Part shown: in pieces, positions 40,772 through 53,150 of the stretch | Position numbering within the stretch: the stretch's first letter is position 1 | Layout: each line of letters opens with the position of its first letter | NCBI GenBank assembly: GCA_035578155.1 | Contig: JAPWDM010000001.1 | Location: 88,053,576-88,117,575, forward strand | Origin: Brachynemurus nebulosus | Taxonomy: Eukaryota > Arthropoda > Insecta > Neuroptera > Myrmeleontidae | Direction: 5' to 3' | DNA: 64,000 bases | Translations under genes and position numbers: made by a program | Notes under the pieces: model-generated | Database searches by the model: none | What the model was told of the DNA's origin: nothing | The model's input: the letters and a program-made list of their open reading frames with translations, nothing else

Positions 40772-43700
40772 ATGAAAATTACCGTAGAAAAGTTGGCAGA
40801 GGCGATTTGCGAATCTTTGAACAATCGAACATTAGAAGAATTAAAGAATTCTAATGAAGTTCGTTTTTACAAAACAAACAATTGCTTTTTTGAAAAAATT
40901 TGTCGGAATATTCTGAGAGATGCCGGTTTCCTTTGTCCTCATCGGGTAACTGTACGAGCACATACTTCTAGGTGTTATCGACTTTTTCACAAAAAGTATA
41001 ACAATGTAGCATCGCATATTGAGAAACTCCTTGAAGTACAGATTCCTCATAGACAAGTACCTGAACTAAACATTTTGGAAAATACAGAAGGACTAAAAAT
41101 TGGCAAAGCTAAAAATGTTATTTCAAATGAAAAAAAAGATTCATCAAATAATGAAGAAATTTTTGATAGTGTTGATAACCAAACGCCATGCAGTATGATG
41201 ATCCCTAAAGAGTTTTGGGATAAATACTCCTCGTCAAAGAAACAAAGTTTGCAGCGCGGTTGGACAGATGTATTTTATGAGTACTTTACGGTGAAATTTC
41301 CATATTGTGTTTTAACTTTTAAATATCATAAGTGCTACAGTGAAAAACAAAGAGACAATAAATATTTTATTGCATTTGCAAAATGCAAAAATTCATCATG
41401 TGCAAGTTTTACTTTTTACAGTTTAACACCGATTTGTGCGCCGTATTGTGACACCGAAATTTTTGTAAAGACTAATAAGGATGTGAAACATGAAAAAATC
41501 GAATACCACCGACGTTTTATAAAAGGAGATAAGCGTGCCTATACGACAAACCTTTTACGTATGGAAACGCCGAGTGCTGTGAAATTTAGAAAATTAAGTG
41601 TAGCGTCAGTGAATGTTTTAAAATCAGGAAATTTGTGCGATGTACCTAGTTCAATGATCCTCCAAAAAATATCAAGTGACAATAATTGTTCTAGTGACTT
41701 AAGTACTGATTTTTTGACACATTTGCAAAATCTTAAACTATTGTATGAAATGAAATGGCCTCATTTAACACATCCTGGTTATTTTCGTTCTTTCAGTTTA
41801 GACCCATTTTATATAGTTTTATTTACTGCATCGCAAATTAACCATTTACTATCCCTAAAAAAACCTGTTTTTTTACATTTAGATGCTACTGGTACAGTAA
41901 TCGGTAATGTTCCTGGGCTTTCTAGTCGTCCGTATTACTATGCTCTGACGTTATCGGGAAAACCAAAGCAATATGGTCCCCTCCCAATAGCAGAAATGAT
42001 ATCTGTGGTACACACAACATATATAATATCCATTTTTTTAGGTGCAGTAAAAGATTGTGTGTTAAGATTAAAAAATAAAAAACTTGTTATTCACAAAGTT
42101 GAGACAGATTTTAGCTTGGCTCTAATTCAGGGATGTCTACAAGGATTAAATTCTATGTCATTAAGTAATTATTTAACTAGAACTTTTAATATAATGAAAA
42201 ATTTTTCAAAAATTGATTTTACAATTGTTCATTTATGTTCAACACATTTTATTAATACAATTAAAAGAAAAATTCAAGCAATAACTAAAAATAAAACAAT
42301 TCAACACATTGCATTACACTTAGCAGCCAAGTTACTGCACAGTACAACGTTACAAGAAGCTGCCAGCGTTTTTGAATATGGATGCAAAGTTTTTGGATTT
42401 GAATATCATTCTGATGAAATTATATTAGCTGCTAATTACCTAGTAAGAACGCAAGAAGAAAATCGAAATGAAAATATTTTTGTTGAGCAAAATAACAGTG
42501 ATCAGGATGACGACAACGAGGAGATCCGTTGCGATGGGGGCAGCATTTTTAATGAAAATATCGAAAGCACCACTGCCGACGAAAATCAACTTAAACAAAG
42601 TTCTCCGTTCTATGTTTTCTTTAAGAATTTATTAGATAAAGTTTTATCCGCAGACAATAAGCAAAATAAGAAAGAAAAAAATAAATTTCAGAACCTCAGA
42701 TTTTTAAAATATTTAACTGAATTCATTATGCCATTTTTCCCACTATGGTCAGCAGCCATTCTTTCCGAATTTAAAGTGAATAATATCCAATTTTTACGCT
42801 ATAGCAATGCAACAGCAGAAACGTGGTTTCGGTACGTAAAAGTAACTCTATGTAAAAATAAAAAAAGACTACCAATACCACGTTTTATTTTTATATTAGA
42901 AAAATATTTAAAAGGTCGGGTACTTGAACGTACCGTTACCCTCGATACAGAAAGGCAAAGAAGGAATAAAAATATTGAAGAAAATTGGTTATTAGCTGAA
43001 GAATCATGGGACCGAAACAAAAGGCGCATTTATTTTACCCAGCCCAAGGCCTTAAGTCAAAAAAGACAGACAGAAAACACAGAAGAAGGTACTTGCAAAA
43101 AAAGTGATTTAAATGTAGCGAACATAAAGGAAAGCAACCATAAAATAGCAACCAACGATTATGTTATTACCAGTAATAAAACAGAATTGGAAAAGTCAGA
43201 CACAGAAAACTGCTTCATTGAAAATGATCCTATAGTACTCCATACCCAAAACGAAAAAACCGAATCTTTTAAAAAATTGTTTTCACAAAGAATTAATTAC
43301 CCAGATAATTTTCCAAATATAAACAGAACACTATACGGAATTATTTTAAACGACAGCTTTGAAACGTTGCAATTTAACAGAAGGGTGGATGACAACATCA
43401 TAAATGCTAGTTTCTTATATTTTCAAGACTTAGCTAGACTAAATCAATTTAAAGTAATATGTCTAGAGACTTTCTTTTCTTCCGAATTTATTGAATATGG
43501 GAAACTAAGGACTGGATTTAAAAAATGGGCTGAAGTAGTAAAACTAAATGAATACTGCGTATGGCTGGCCCCTATATATTACAATTATCATTGGACATTA
43601 TTGGTAATTGTACCAGCGCACAAAATATTTTTATACATAGACTCGCTACATTTAAATGTACCACCTCGATTAATTGGTGGCTATCAAGCATTAATTAAAA

Positions 43701-44131
43701 AGTATTGGCCCGACAGTAACTGGGCTGAATGGAAATTATGTCGACCAGAAGATATCCCTCGACAAGATAAAATTGGCAGCAAAACTGCTAACAACTGCGG
43801 AGTGCACGTTATTTGTTGGGCATTCAATATAGTAACAAGCTCATATCAAATATTTTCAGAAGACGATATGACCTCAGCGAGAAAAGGGATTGCATGCCTT
43901 CTCGCTAACGCCAAAAATATAGAGCGAAGAAAACATGCAACTAGTCACTTAAGGGGATTACTCTTTGAAGATGATGACTCTTCAAGCACTTTAGAAAATT
44001 CTTCAATAACAGAAAAAAATGAACCACCCTTAGAATCTCAAAATACATTTGAATATGCGGCATCATTAAAGTACTTAACTAATGAACCAAAATCTCATTA
44101 CGCAATGAGAGAAAAGAAAATTAGACTGTAA
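40772..44131 (+). CDS. NOF/Mutator-like transposase fused to a C48 (Ulp1-like) protease domain, 1119 aa
   Basis: An intact single-exon ORF. The N-terminus (1-150) is basic, with no family I can name. A probable zinc-binding patch has Cys188, Cys205 and Cys210, followed by APYC. The Mutator-like DDE core begins at FLHLDATG (Asp371), then VETDFSLAL (Asp446), then the C-x2-H motif CSTHFINTIKRK (Cys489/His492) and NATAETWFRYVK (Glu683, proposed catalytic Glu). An acidic linker at about 570-600 separates the last two. The C-terminus has a papain-fold deSUMOylase signature: YNYHWTLLVI (His940), FLYIDSL (Asp957), PRQDK (Gln998) and NNCGVHVICW (Cys1009). The expected role is cutting the inverted-repeat ends; the protease role is unknown and could be removal of SUMO/ubiquitin-like modifiers. 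No stop or frameshift is present, so this copy may be functional or very young. Confidence 0.85.
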   Translation: MKITVEKLAEAICESLNNRTLEELKNSNEVRFYKTNNCFFEKICRNILRDAGFLCPHRVTVRAHTSRCYRLFHKKYNNVASHIEKLLEVQIPHRQVPELNILENTEGLKIGKAKNVISNEKKDSSNNEEIFDSVDNQTPCSMMIPKEFWDKYSSSKKQSLQRGWTDVFYEYFTVKFPYCVLTFKYHKCYSEKQRDNKYFIAFAKCKNSSCASFTFYSLTPICAPYCDTEIFVKTNKDVKHEKIEYHRRFIKGDKRAYTTNLLRMETPSAVKFRKLSVASVNVLKSGNLCDVPSSMILQKISSDNNCSSDLSTDFLTHLQNLKLLYEMKWPHLTHPGYFRSFSLDPFYIVLFTASQINHLLSLKKPVFLHLDATGTVIGNVPGLSSRPYYYALTLSGKPKQYGPLPIAEMISVVHTTYIISIFLGAVKDCVLRLKNKKLVIHKVETDFSLALIQGCLQGLNSMSLSNYLTRTFNIMKNFSKIDFTIVHLCSTHFINTIKRKIQAITKNKTIQHIALHLAAKLLHSTTLQEAASVFEYGCKVFGFEYHSDEIILAANYLVRTQEENRNENIFVEQNNSDQDDDNEEIRCDGGSIFNENIESTTADENQLKQSSPFYVFFKNLLDKVLSADNKQNKKEKNKFQNLRFLKYLTEFIMPFFPLWSAAILSEFKVNNIQFLRYSNATAETWFRYVKVTLCKNKKRLPIPRFIFILEKYLKGRVLERTVTLDTERQRRNKNIEENWLLAEESWDRNKRRIYFTQPKALSQKRQTENTEEGTCKKSDLNVANIKESNHKIATNDYVITSNKTELEKSDTENCFIENDPIVLHTQNEKTESFKKLFSQRINYPDNFPNINRTLYGIILNDSFETLQFNRRVDDNIINASFLYFQDLARLNQFKVICLETFFSSEFIEYGKLRTGFKKWAEVVKLNEYCVWLAPIYYNYHWTLLVIVPAHKIFLYIDSLHLNVPPRLIGGYQALIKKYWPDSNWAEWKLCRPEDIPRQDKIGSKTANNCGVHVICWAFNIVTSSYQIFSEDDMTSARKGIACLLANAKNIERRKHATSHLRGLLFEDDDSSSTLENSSITEKNEPPLESQNTFEYAASLKYLTNEPKSHYAMREKKIRL

Positions 44132-44315
44132 TGTACCTTATGTAAATGTACCTAAAGTAAATGTAATGTAATGAGTAAAGAAACAAATGATTTATAAATT
44201 GAAAAACCTATCAAAATATTTTAATTTCAAAACCTTCAACTTTAAAAAAATTTGTTTTATTGAATAAATTTAAAAAAAGAGAAATGTAAATAAATCAAAT
44301 AAATATATCAAATAA
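44132..44315 (+). other. 3' UTR of the NOF-like gene with AATAAA
   Basis: Three GTAAATGTA-like short repeats follow the TAA stop. AATAAA at 44263-44268 is the likely polyadenylation signal. The right inverted repeat begins at 44316. Confidence 0.45.
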
Positions 44316-47300
44316 GTTATTACCTATAAAACGAATTATAACAAAAGTTTATTCAGCAATGTAGAACTAGAGCCTAGAACTAATTGCATTTTTTTAAAAA
44401 AATGCCGTTAGCTGTTTTGGCCAATTTTAGTTAAAATCGACATATTGGTCATTGTTGACTGAAATAAGTTCTTAACAATTGTGAGTTCCGCGGTCTAATA
44501 TTTTTTTCTTTTTTTTATTAAGTCTTCCAAGAGTCTAGAACTATTTAAATTTTTTTAAAGAAAATGCCGTTTGCTGTTTTGGTCAATTTTAGTTAAAATC
44601 GACATATTGGTCATTGTTGACTGAAATAAGTTCTTAACAATTGTGAGTTCCGCTGTTTAATATTTTTTTCTTGTTTTTATTATGTCTCCCGAAGAGCCTA
44701 GAACTATTTGCATTTTTTTAAAAAAATGCCGATAGATGTTTTGGTCAATTTTAGTTAAAATCGACATATTGGTCATTGTTGACTGAAATAAGTTCTTAAC
44801 AATTGTGAGTTCCGCGGTCTAATATTTTTTTCTTGTTTTTATTATGTCTCCCCAAGAGCCTAGAACTATCTGCATTTTTTTAAAAAAATGCCGTTAGCTG
44901 TTTTGGCCAATTTTAGTTAAAATCGACATATTGGTCATTGTTGACTGAAATAAGTTCTTAACAATTGTGAGTTCCGCGGTCTTATATTATTTTCTTGTCT
45001 TTATTATGTCTCCCCAAGAGCCTAGAACTATTTAAATTTTTTTAAAAAAATGCCGTTAGCTGTTTTGGCCAATTTTAGTTAAAATCTATATATTGGTCAT
45101 TGTTGACTGAAATAAGTTCTTAACAATTGTGAGTTCCGCGGTCTAATATTTTTTTCTTGTTTTTATTAAGTCTTCCCAGGAGTCTAGAACTATTGAAATT
45201 TTTTTAAAAAAATGCCGTTAGCTGTTTTGGTCAATTTTAGTTAAAATCGACATATTGGTCATTGTTGACTGAAATAAGTCCTTAACAATTGTGAGTTCCG
45301 CGGTCTAATATTATTTTCTTGTTTTTATTATGTCTCCCCAAGAGCCTAGAACTATTGAAATTTTTTTAAAAAAATGCCGTTAGCTGTTTTTGCCAATTTT
45401 AGTTAAAATCGACATATTGGTCATTGTTGACTGAAATAAGTTCTTAACAATTGTGAGTTCCGCGGTCTAATATTTTTTTCTTGTTTTTATTATGTCTCCC
45501 CAAGAGCCTAGAACTATTTGCATTTTTTTAAAAAAATGCCGTTAGCTGTTTTGGCCAATTTTAGTTAAAATCGACGTATTGGTCATTGTTGACTGAAATA
45601 AGTTCTTAACAATTGTGAGTTCCGCGGTCTAATATTTTTTTCTTGTTTTTATTATGTCTTCCCAGGAGCCTAGAACTATTTGCATTTTTTTAAAAAAATG
45701 CCGTTAGCTGTTTTGGCCAATTTTAGTTAAAATCGACATATTGGTCATTGTTGACTGAAATAAGTTCTTAACAATTGTGAGTTCCGCGGTCTAATATTAT
45801 TTTCTTGTTTTTATTATGTCTCCCCAAGAGCCTAGAACTATTGAAATTTTTTTAAAAAAATGCCGTTAGCTGTTTTGGCCAATTTTAGTTAAAATCGACA
45901 TATTGGTCATTGTTGACTGAAATAAGTTCTTAACAATTGTGAGTTCCGCGGTCTAATATTTTTTTCTTGTTTTTATTATGTCTTCCCAGGAGCCTAGAAC
46001 TATTGAAATTTTTTAAAAAAAATGCCGTTAGCTGTTTTGGCCAATTTTAGTTAAAATCGACATATTTGTCATTGTTGACTGAAATAAGTTCTTAACAATT
46101 TTGAGTTCCGCGGTCTAATATTTTTTTTTTGTTTTTATTATGTCTTCCCAGGAGCCTAGAACTATTGAAATTTTTTTAAAAAAATGCCGTTAGCTGTTTT
46201 GCCCAATTTTAGTTAAAATCGACATATTGGTCATTGTTGACTGAAATAAGTTCTTAACAATTGTGAGTTCCGCGGTCTAATATTTTTTTCTTGTTTTTAT
46301 TAAGTCTCCCCAAGAGCCTAGAACTATTTGCATTTTTTTAAAAAAATGCCGTTAGCTGTTTTGGTCAATTCTAGTTAAAATCGACATATTGGTCATTGTT
46401 GACTGAAATAAGTTCTTAACAATTGTGAGTTCCGCGGTCTAATATTTTTTTCTTGTTTTTATTATGTCTTCCCAGGAGCCTAGAACTATTGAAATTTTTT
46501 AAAAAAAATGCCGTTAGCTGTTTTGGCCAATTTTAGTTAAAATCGACATATTGGTCATTGTTGACTGAAATAAGTTCTTAACAATTTTGAGTTCCGCGGT
46601 CTAATATTTTTTTTTTTTTATTATGTCTTCTCAGGAGCCTAGAACTATTGAAATTTTTTTAAAAAATTGCCGTTAGCTGTTTTGGCCAATTTTAGTTAAA
46701 ATCGACATATTGGTCATTGTTGACTGAAATAAGTTCTTAACAATTGTGAGTTCCGCGGTCTAATATTTTTTTCTTGTTTTTATTATGTCTTCCCAGGAGC
46801 CTAGAACTATTGAAATGTTTTAAAAAAAATGCCGTTAGCTGTTTTGGCCAATTTTAGTTAAAATCGACATATTGGTCATTGTTGACTGAAATAAGTTCTT
46901 AACAATTGTGAGTTCCGCGGTCTAATATTTTTTTCTTGTTTTTATTAAGTCTCCCCAAGAGCCTAGAACTATTTGCATTTTTTTAAAAAAATGCCGTTAG
47001 CTGTTTTGGTCAATTTTAGTTAAAATCGACATATTGGTCATTGTTGACTGAAATAAGTTCTTAACAATTGTGAGTTCCGCGGTCTAATATTTTTTTCTTG
47101 TTTTTATTATGTCTTCCCAGGAGCCTAGAACTATTGAAATTTTTTAAAAAAAATGCCGTTAGCTGTTTTGGCCAATTTTAGTTAAAATCGACATATTGGT
47201 CATTGTTGACTGAAATAAGTTCTTAACAATTGTGAGTTCCGCGGTCTAATATTTTTTTCTTGTTTTTATTATGTCTTCCCAGGAGCCTAGAACTATTGAA

Positions 47301-49654
47301 ATTTTTTAAAAAAAATGCCGTTAGCTGTTTTGGCCAATTTTAGTTAAAATCGACATATTGGTCATTGTTGACTGAAATAAGTTCTTAACAATTTTGAGTT
47401 CCGCGGTCTAATATTTTTTTTTTGTTTTTATTATGTCTTCCCAGGAGCCTAGAACTATTGAAATTTTTTTAAAAAAATGCCGTTAGCTGTTTTGCCCAAT
47501 TTTAGTTAAAATCGACATATTGGTCATTGTTGACTGAAATAAGTTCTTAACAATTGTGAGTTCCGCGGTCTAATATTTTTTTCTTGTTTTTATTAAGTCT
47601 CCCCAAGAGCCTGGAACTATTTGCATTTTTTTAAAAAAATGCCGTTAGCTGTTTTGGTCAATTTTAGTTAAAATCGACATATTGGTCATTGTTGACTGAA
47701 ATAAGTTCTTAACAATTGTGAGTTCCGCGGTCTAATATTTTTTTCTTGTTTTTATTAAGTCTCCCCAAGAGCCTAGAACTATTTGCATTTTTTTAAAAAA
47801 ATGCCGTTAGCTGTTTTGGTCAATTTTAGTTAAAATCGACATATTGGTCATTGTTGACTGAAATAAGTTCTTAACAATTGTGAGTTCCGCGGTCTAATAT
47901 TTTTTTCTTGTTTTTATTATGTCTTCCCAGGAGCCTAGAACTATTGAAATTTTTTAAAAAAAATGCCGTTAGCTGTTTTGGCCAATTTTAGTTAAAATCG
48001 ACATATTGGTCATTGTTGACTGAAATAAGTTCTTAACAATTGTGAGTTCCGCGGTCTAATATTTTTTTCTTGTTTTTATTATGTCTTCCCAGGAGCCTAG
48101 AACTATTGAAATTTTTTAAAAAAAATGCCGTTAGCTGTTTTGGCCAATTTTAGTTAAAATCGACATATTGGTCATTGTTGACTGAAATAAGTTCTTAACA
48201 ATTTTGAGTTCCGCGGTCTAATATTTTTTTTTTTTGTTTTTATTATGTCTTCCCAGGAGCCTAGAACTATTGAAATTTTTTTAAAAAAATGCCGTTAGCT
48301 GTTTTGCCCAATTTTAGTTAAAATCGACATATTGGTCATTGTTGACTGAAATAAGTTCTTAACAATTGTGAGTTCCGCGGTCTAATATTTTTTTCTTGTT
48401 TTTATTAAGTCTCCCCAAGAGCCTGGAACTATTTGCATTTTTTTAAAAAAATGCCGTTAGCTGTTTTGGTCAATTTTAGTTAAAATCGACATATTGGTCA
48501 TTGTTGACTGAAATAAGTTCTTAACAATTGTGAGTTCCGCGGTCTAATATTTTTTTCTTGTTTTTATTATGTCTTCCCAGGAGCCTAGAACTATTGAAAT
48601 TTTTTAAAAAAAATGCCGTTAGCTGTTTTGGCCAATTTTAGTTAAAATCGACATATTGGTCATTGTTGACTGAAATAAGTTCTTAACAATTTTGAGTTCC
48701 GCGGTCTAATATTTTTTTTTTGTTTTTATTATGTCTTCCCAGGAGCCTAGAACTATTGAAATTTTTTTAAAAAAATGCCGTTAGCTGTTTTGCCCAATTT
48801 TAGTTAAAATCGACATATTGGTCATTGTTGACTGAAATAAGTTCTTAACAATTGTGAGTTCCGCGGTCTAATATTTTTTTCTTGTTTTTATTAAGTCTCC
48901 CCAAGAGCCTGGAACTATTTGCATTTTTTTAAAAAAATGCCGTTAGCTGTTTTGGTCAATTTTAGTTAAAATCGACATATTGGTCATTGTTGACTGAAAT
49001 AAGTTCTTAACAATTGTGAGTTCCGCGGTCTAATATTTTTTTCTTGTTTTTATTATGTCTTCCCAGGAGCCTAGAACTATTGAAATTTTTTAAAAAAAAT
49101 GCCGTTAGCTGTTTTGGCCAATTTTAGTTAAAATCGACATATTGGTCATTGTTGACTGAAATAAGTTCTTAACAATTTTGAGTTCCGCGGTCTAATATTT
49201 TTTTTTTTTTATTATGTCTTCTCAGGAGCCTAGAACTATTGAAATTTTTTTAAAAAAATGCCGTTAGCTGTTTTGGCCAATTTTAGTTAAAATCGACATA
49301 TTGGTCATTGTTGACTGAAATAAGTTCTTAACAATTGTGAGTTCCGCGGTCTAATATTTTTTTCTTGTTTTTATTATGTCTTCCCAGGAGCCTAGAACTA
49401 TTGAAATTTTTTTAAAAAAATGCCGTTTGCTGTTTTGGCCAATTTTAGTTAAAATCGACATATTGGTCATTGTTGACTGAAATAAGTTCTTAACAATTGT
49501 GAGTTCCGCGGAGTGATAATTATTTTCAACCTAATTAACAATATATATTCATGCAAAGAATTTTATGTTGTTAAATTACTTTTAAAATAGTGTGTTCCGA
49601 TACGTCCATCCACAACGGTACTTCACTACTGCTGCTGCTGCTAGCTTCAGCGAC
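44316..49654 (-). repeat. Right terminal inverted repeat of the NOF-like element, ~32 tandem units
   Basis: The same ~162-bp unit as the left arm, inverted (CAATTGTGAGTTCCGCGGTC). Starts lie near 44478, 44640, 44803 and on to 49499. There are about 32 units, eight more than at the left. Variants such as CAATTTTGAGTTCCGCGG and TTTGCCCAATT recur every few units (46102, 47393, 48204, 48692), showing block duplications. Outermost unique sequence with GCTGCTGCTGCTAGC matches the left end. Confidence 0.95.
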
Positions 49655-50180
<526 letters not shown>

Positions 50181-50554
50181 TAATAAACTAATTTTCTTCG
50201 AATTTCGTTTTTTGTTTTTAATTTGTTCTGTGGTTCTTTATAAATTTATTTGTGAGTCGCTGCACAGCTAAGTTGCTACTCCTTTGCAGACAACGCTCGC
50301 CCCCCCCCTCGCGATTTGATCAGTAATCAATAATATTGATATCAGTAATATAACTACTTGAAGATGAAGAATCTTCAGGATGCAGAAAAGAAAAAGGGGA
50401 ACAAGAGGGGCAATGTATGGGGCTGGAGAGTTTTAATAGACAGTAAGTAAACCGTTTCTTTTGTTATCATTTTTGGTTTTTTACCGTTTCCCGAAAGTTG
50501 TTGTTCTCGACAAGGAAAATCATATCATATCAGTTCTAGAAAAGATAGAGACTA
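50181..50554. other. Intergenic DNA, no gene seen
   Basis: It contains a C-run (CGCCCCCCCCTCG at about 50299). No recognised ORF. Confidence 0.4.
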
Positions 50555-51834
50555 ACAGCCTTATTAATGAGAATATGCTTAAAACCATTTTAACTAAAAG
50601 CATGCTAACTTGATTTTAAATGTATCGTATTAATAAAACCATTTTAAGATGATTTTAGTTAAAATTGTTTTAAAAAGATTTTAAAAAAATTGCGTTCAGT
50701 AAGGTTGCATGATGTTGCATTTTGAAAAAAAATATCTATATAAAATAATATATTTCTAATATTTAGACACATACGTAAAAATAGTTAAAAATGTTTCTCA
50801 GTAAATATCCAGTTTTTGGTGAATATAAGTGATGTAAAATTAAAAAAAAAAAAATACAAGCAGAAATGTGACATTTAATATTTTTTATTTTTTCAATGCA
50901 TTTTTGACTTATAAAACAGTAAAGTTTGAATATTACGTAAAGCGTCAATATAAGTAAAATATACTGTAAAAACTAGAAATTACGAATCAAAAGCATTTGT
51001 CGCCATGGTTTATTATTATTGTTTACTATTTTTGTGACTTGCTAGGATTACAAAAAATATTATTTATTTTGTAAAAACCCTTTATAAAAAATATTATTTA
51101 ATTTTTTATTTTATTTTAATATTTATGGATTAATTATTTTAAAATGACAACTAATGGACAATGGGCGATTTCATAGAAGCCCATTTTTATTTCCTGTAAT
51201 ACGTTTCGTTGAGGGAATTGAATAAATTGTGGTCGTAACCGAGCGAATAATCGTCTACATGTTAGTCATATGAACCTTTTGCTAAATATCTTATCGCAAT
51301 CATAATTTGAGTAGACTCATTAATTCTTTCTCCGGGATTATTATTAATTTGAGTCATATCATTACGAATTAAATTTATAACAATACAAGCAGTGTCTTTT
51401 CTCATTCGAGATCTTTTCTTAAAACTAGGGCCATAAAAAGTTTACAGCGGATCAACACGTGGCATATATATTTTTTAATTTCCTTCAACGCCCAGTAAAT
51501 TTTACATTTCAAAAATTTCTTCGTTTATATTAATCTCCTTCATTTTACTATTATTAAAAAATTATATTAAAAAAAAAAATTATTACCATAGAAATAGTGT
51601 TTAAAATAGTGTAAAACATGGGTTAAATTGATTTTAAATTTTAAAATACTACTAAGCTTAAAATGATTTTAGTATTATTTTAAGTGGGCTCATTAATACG
51701 ACAAAGCACTAATAGCATACAAAAACAAAGTTTTTACTTGACATTTGCTCATTAATATGGTTTTACTAAAATGATTCTAATGTGATGCAAAAATGGTGTT
51801 AGTATGATTTTATTTTCCTCATTAATAAGGCTGT
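50555..51834 (-). mobile_element. PIF/Harbinger-type DNA transposon, decayed
   Basis: A 1280-bp element with perfect 17-bp ends ACAGCCTTATTAATGAG and the inverted copy, flanked by TA (TAA/TTA type). AAAATGATTTTAG and AAAACCATTTTAA words are repeated inside both ends. A transposase remnant on the minus strand (51190-51470) gives the family. Confidence 0.75.
51190..51470 (-). pseudogene. Harbinger-type transposase N-terminal fragment
   Basis: The minus strand reads MPRVDPL, a stop, TFYGPSFKKRSRMRKDTACI, then GERINESTQIMIAIRYLAKG and SYD. This resembles the region before the DDE domain of HARBI1-like transposases, where a RMRK helix precedes a PISxxxQxLIALRFLATGSF motif. At least three stops interrupt it, and the catalytic part is not present. 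Confidence 0.6.
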
Positions 51835-52289
51835 TAATTTTTTTTGTTCATAAACATATTACACATAAAGTGGAGTATGTTTTTTCCATTTGAACAATTG
51901 TAACTATTTTTAAAGATTTTATTTTTAATAAAAAACTGGGTTTTATAATTTTTAAAAGTTTAGGATTACAATTTTATTGTTAATTTTTAAAATTACCTGA
52001 AACCCATACTCAGCTTTATGGACAGGTCCTTTAGGAATAAAATAATGAAAAAATATTTGAAAAATATTCATTACTTTTTAAGATATGGCGTTCCTTGTAA
52101 ACGTTTAGAAACTTGTGAAAAAAGGCCCCCTTCCCCCGTAGGGAAGAGTAATGCATGTGTCAAAAAAAAATTTTCTATTTGAAACCCTCCTTAACTTGAA
52201 AAAAATTTCAACAAGCAAAATAATCATAAATAAAAAAGTTGCTTTTTTATTTGAACTCCCCCCTTAAGTAATTGAAAAATGTTATTAAA
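51835..52289. other. AT-rich DNA, no gene seen
   Basis: No ORF or element end recognised. Confidence 0.4.
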
Positions 52290-53150
52290 GTCATTGTTTA
52301 TTTATAGAGTAGGAATTTTGGATTTTTTGGAAAGAAAAAATATATCTTCAAGTCCTTTTTAATATTTAAAAAAAAAAACACAAAGGGTATAATTGGCAGG
52401 TAAGCATGGGTAGGAATATCCTTGTACGTATGTGTTTCTATTGAATTTGAATTGTGTTAATTTTTTTTTCTGCTAGCTGCTATCAACATAAAATTGAAAT
52501 TTACTGAATTTCAGTCATTAAAAACTTACCCCTTGTGGGTAAGAAATTATTTTTTGAAAGTCGAAAAATCTTTTGAATAACTTGACGGGTTTGGTTGAAG
52601 TTTTTATATGTTTCAGATACCTCTATGGTGTATGTCTCAGAAAATATTTTCAGCTTCAAAAAAATATATCCTTCTATCCCCCGGCCCTCCCAAAAATAAT
52701 TGTTTAATTTTTTAATATTTTTTTTTTTTTTTTATCAACTTATAGCTGTGGTATAATTATCAAAAATTTTTTGCCACCTTGTTACTATGATCCATGCAAC
52801 ATATAATTTTTTCAGAATTGATTTCCGGGTGCGTCATAGTTAAAAAAAAATTAAATGCCTGAAAAGCTTTAGAGATAGGTATACGCTTTCGGGTACTCAG
52901 TCGATCGGAAATTATTTGCGAATTTTGAATATGTTCATAAAAACGTTTGTGACTGTGTAATTTTCGGAAAAAAGAAAATAGCAGATTCAAGTCTTATTAA
53001 ATTCCTCGATCAGCCGAACACTCGTCATCAGTTTTGAAGCCACCAAAATGACAATTCGCTTGTAGCCTTTCAATCACATTTAGATATCTTAAAGATACCG
53101 AAGATGAAGGGAAAAATTTGACTTCCGTGATGGGCCCCGCTGCTCCACGT
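52290..53150 (+). repeat. Repeat family A, copy 3 (partial, with internal insertion)
   Basis: 52290-52535 matches 8290-8560 (GTTTATTTATAGAGTAGGAA, TTGGATTTTTTGGAAAGAAA). 53005-53150 matches 8578-8730 (CATCAGTTTTGAAGCCACCA, GACTTCCGTGATGGGCCCCG). The ~460 bp between are unrelated and probably inserted. Confidence 0.75.

Larger units (their letters stand above)
36064..49654 (+). mobile_element. Foldback/NOF-like (MULE-NOF) DNA transposon, 13.6 kb
   Basis: A 13,591-bp element whose ends are exact inverted copies. GTCGCTGAAGCTAGCAGCAG starts the left end, and the right end finishes CTGCTAGCTTCAGCGAC. The first ~150 bp (through TATATTGTTAATTAGG to the CCGCGG box) are unique. About 24 (left) and 32 (right) tandem ~162-bp units follow. 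The inner edges GGTAATAAC (40101-40109) and GTTATTACC (44316-44324) also match. The 4.2-kb interior has one long intact ORF. Long inverted repeats made of short tandem repeats, with a single Mutator-like gene, is the organisation of Drosophila FB-NOF elements. The MULE-NOF assignment is by architecture and motifs; I could not run an alignment. Confidence 0.85.

Noticed and set aside
44316..49654. Centromeric satellite
   Set aside because: The array is the inverted partner of 36064-40109, and both share unique outer and inner edges around a transposase gene.
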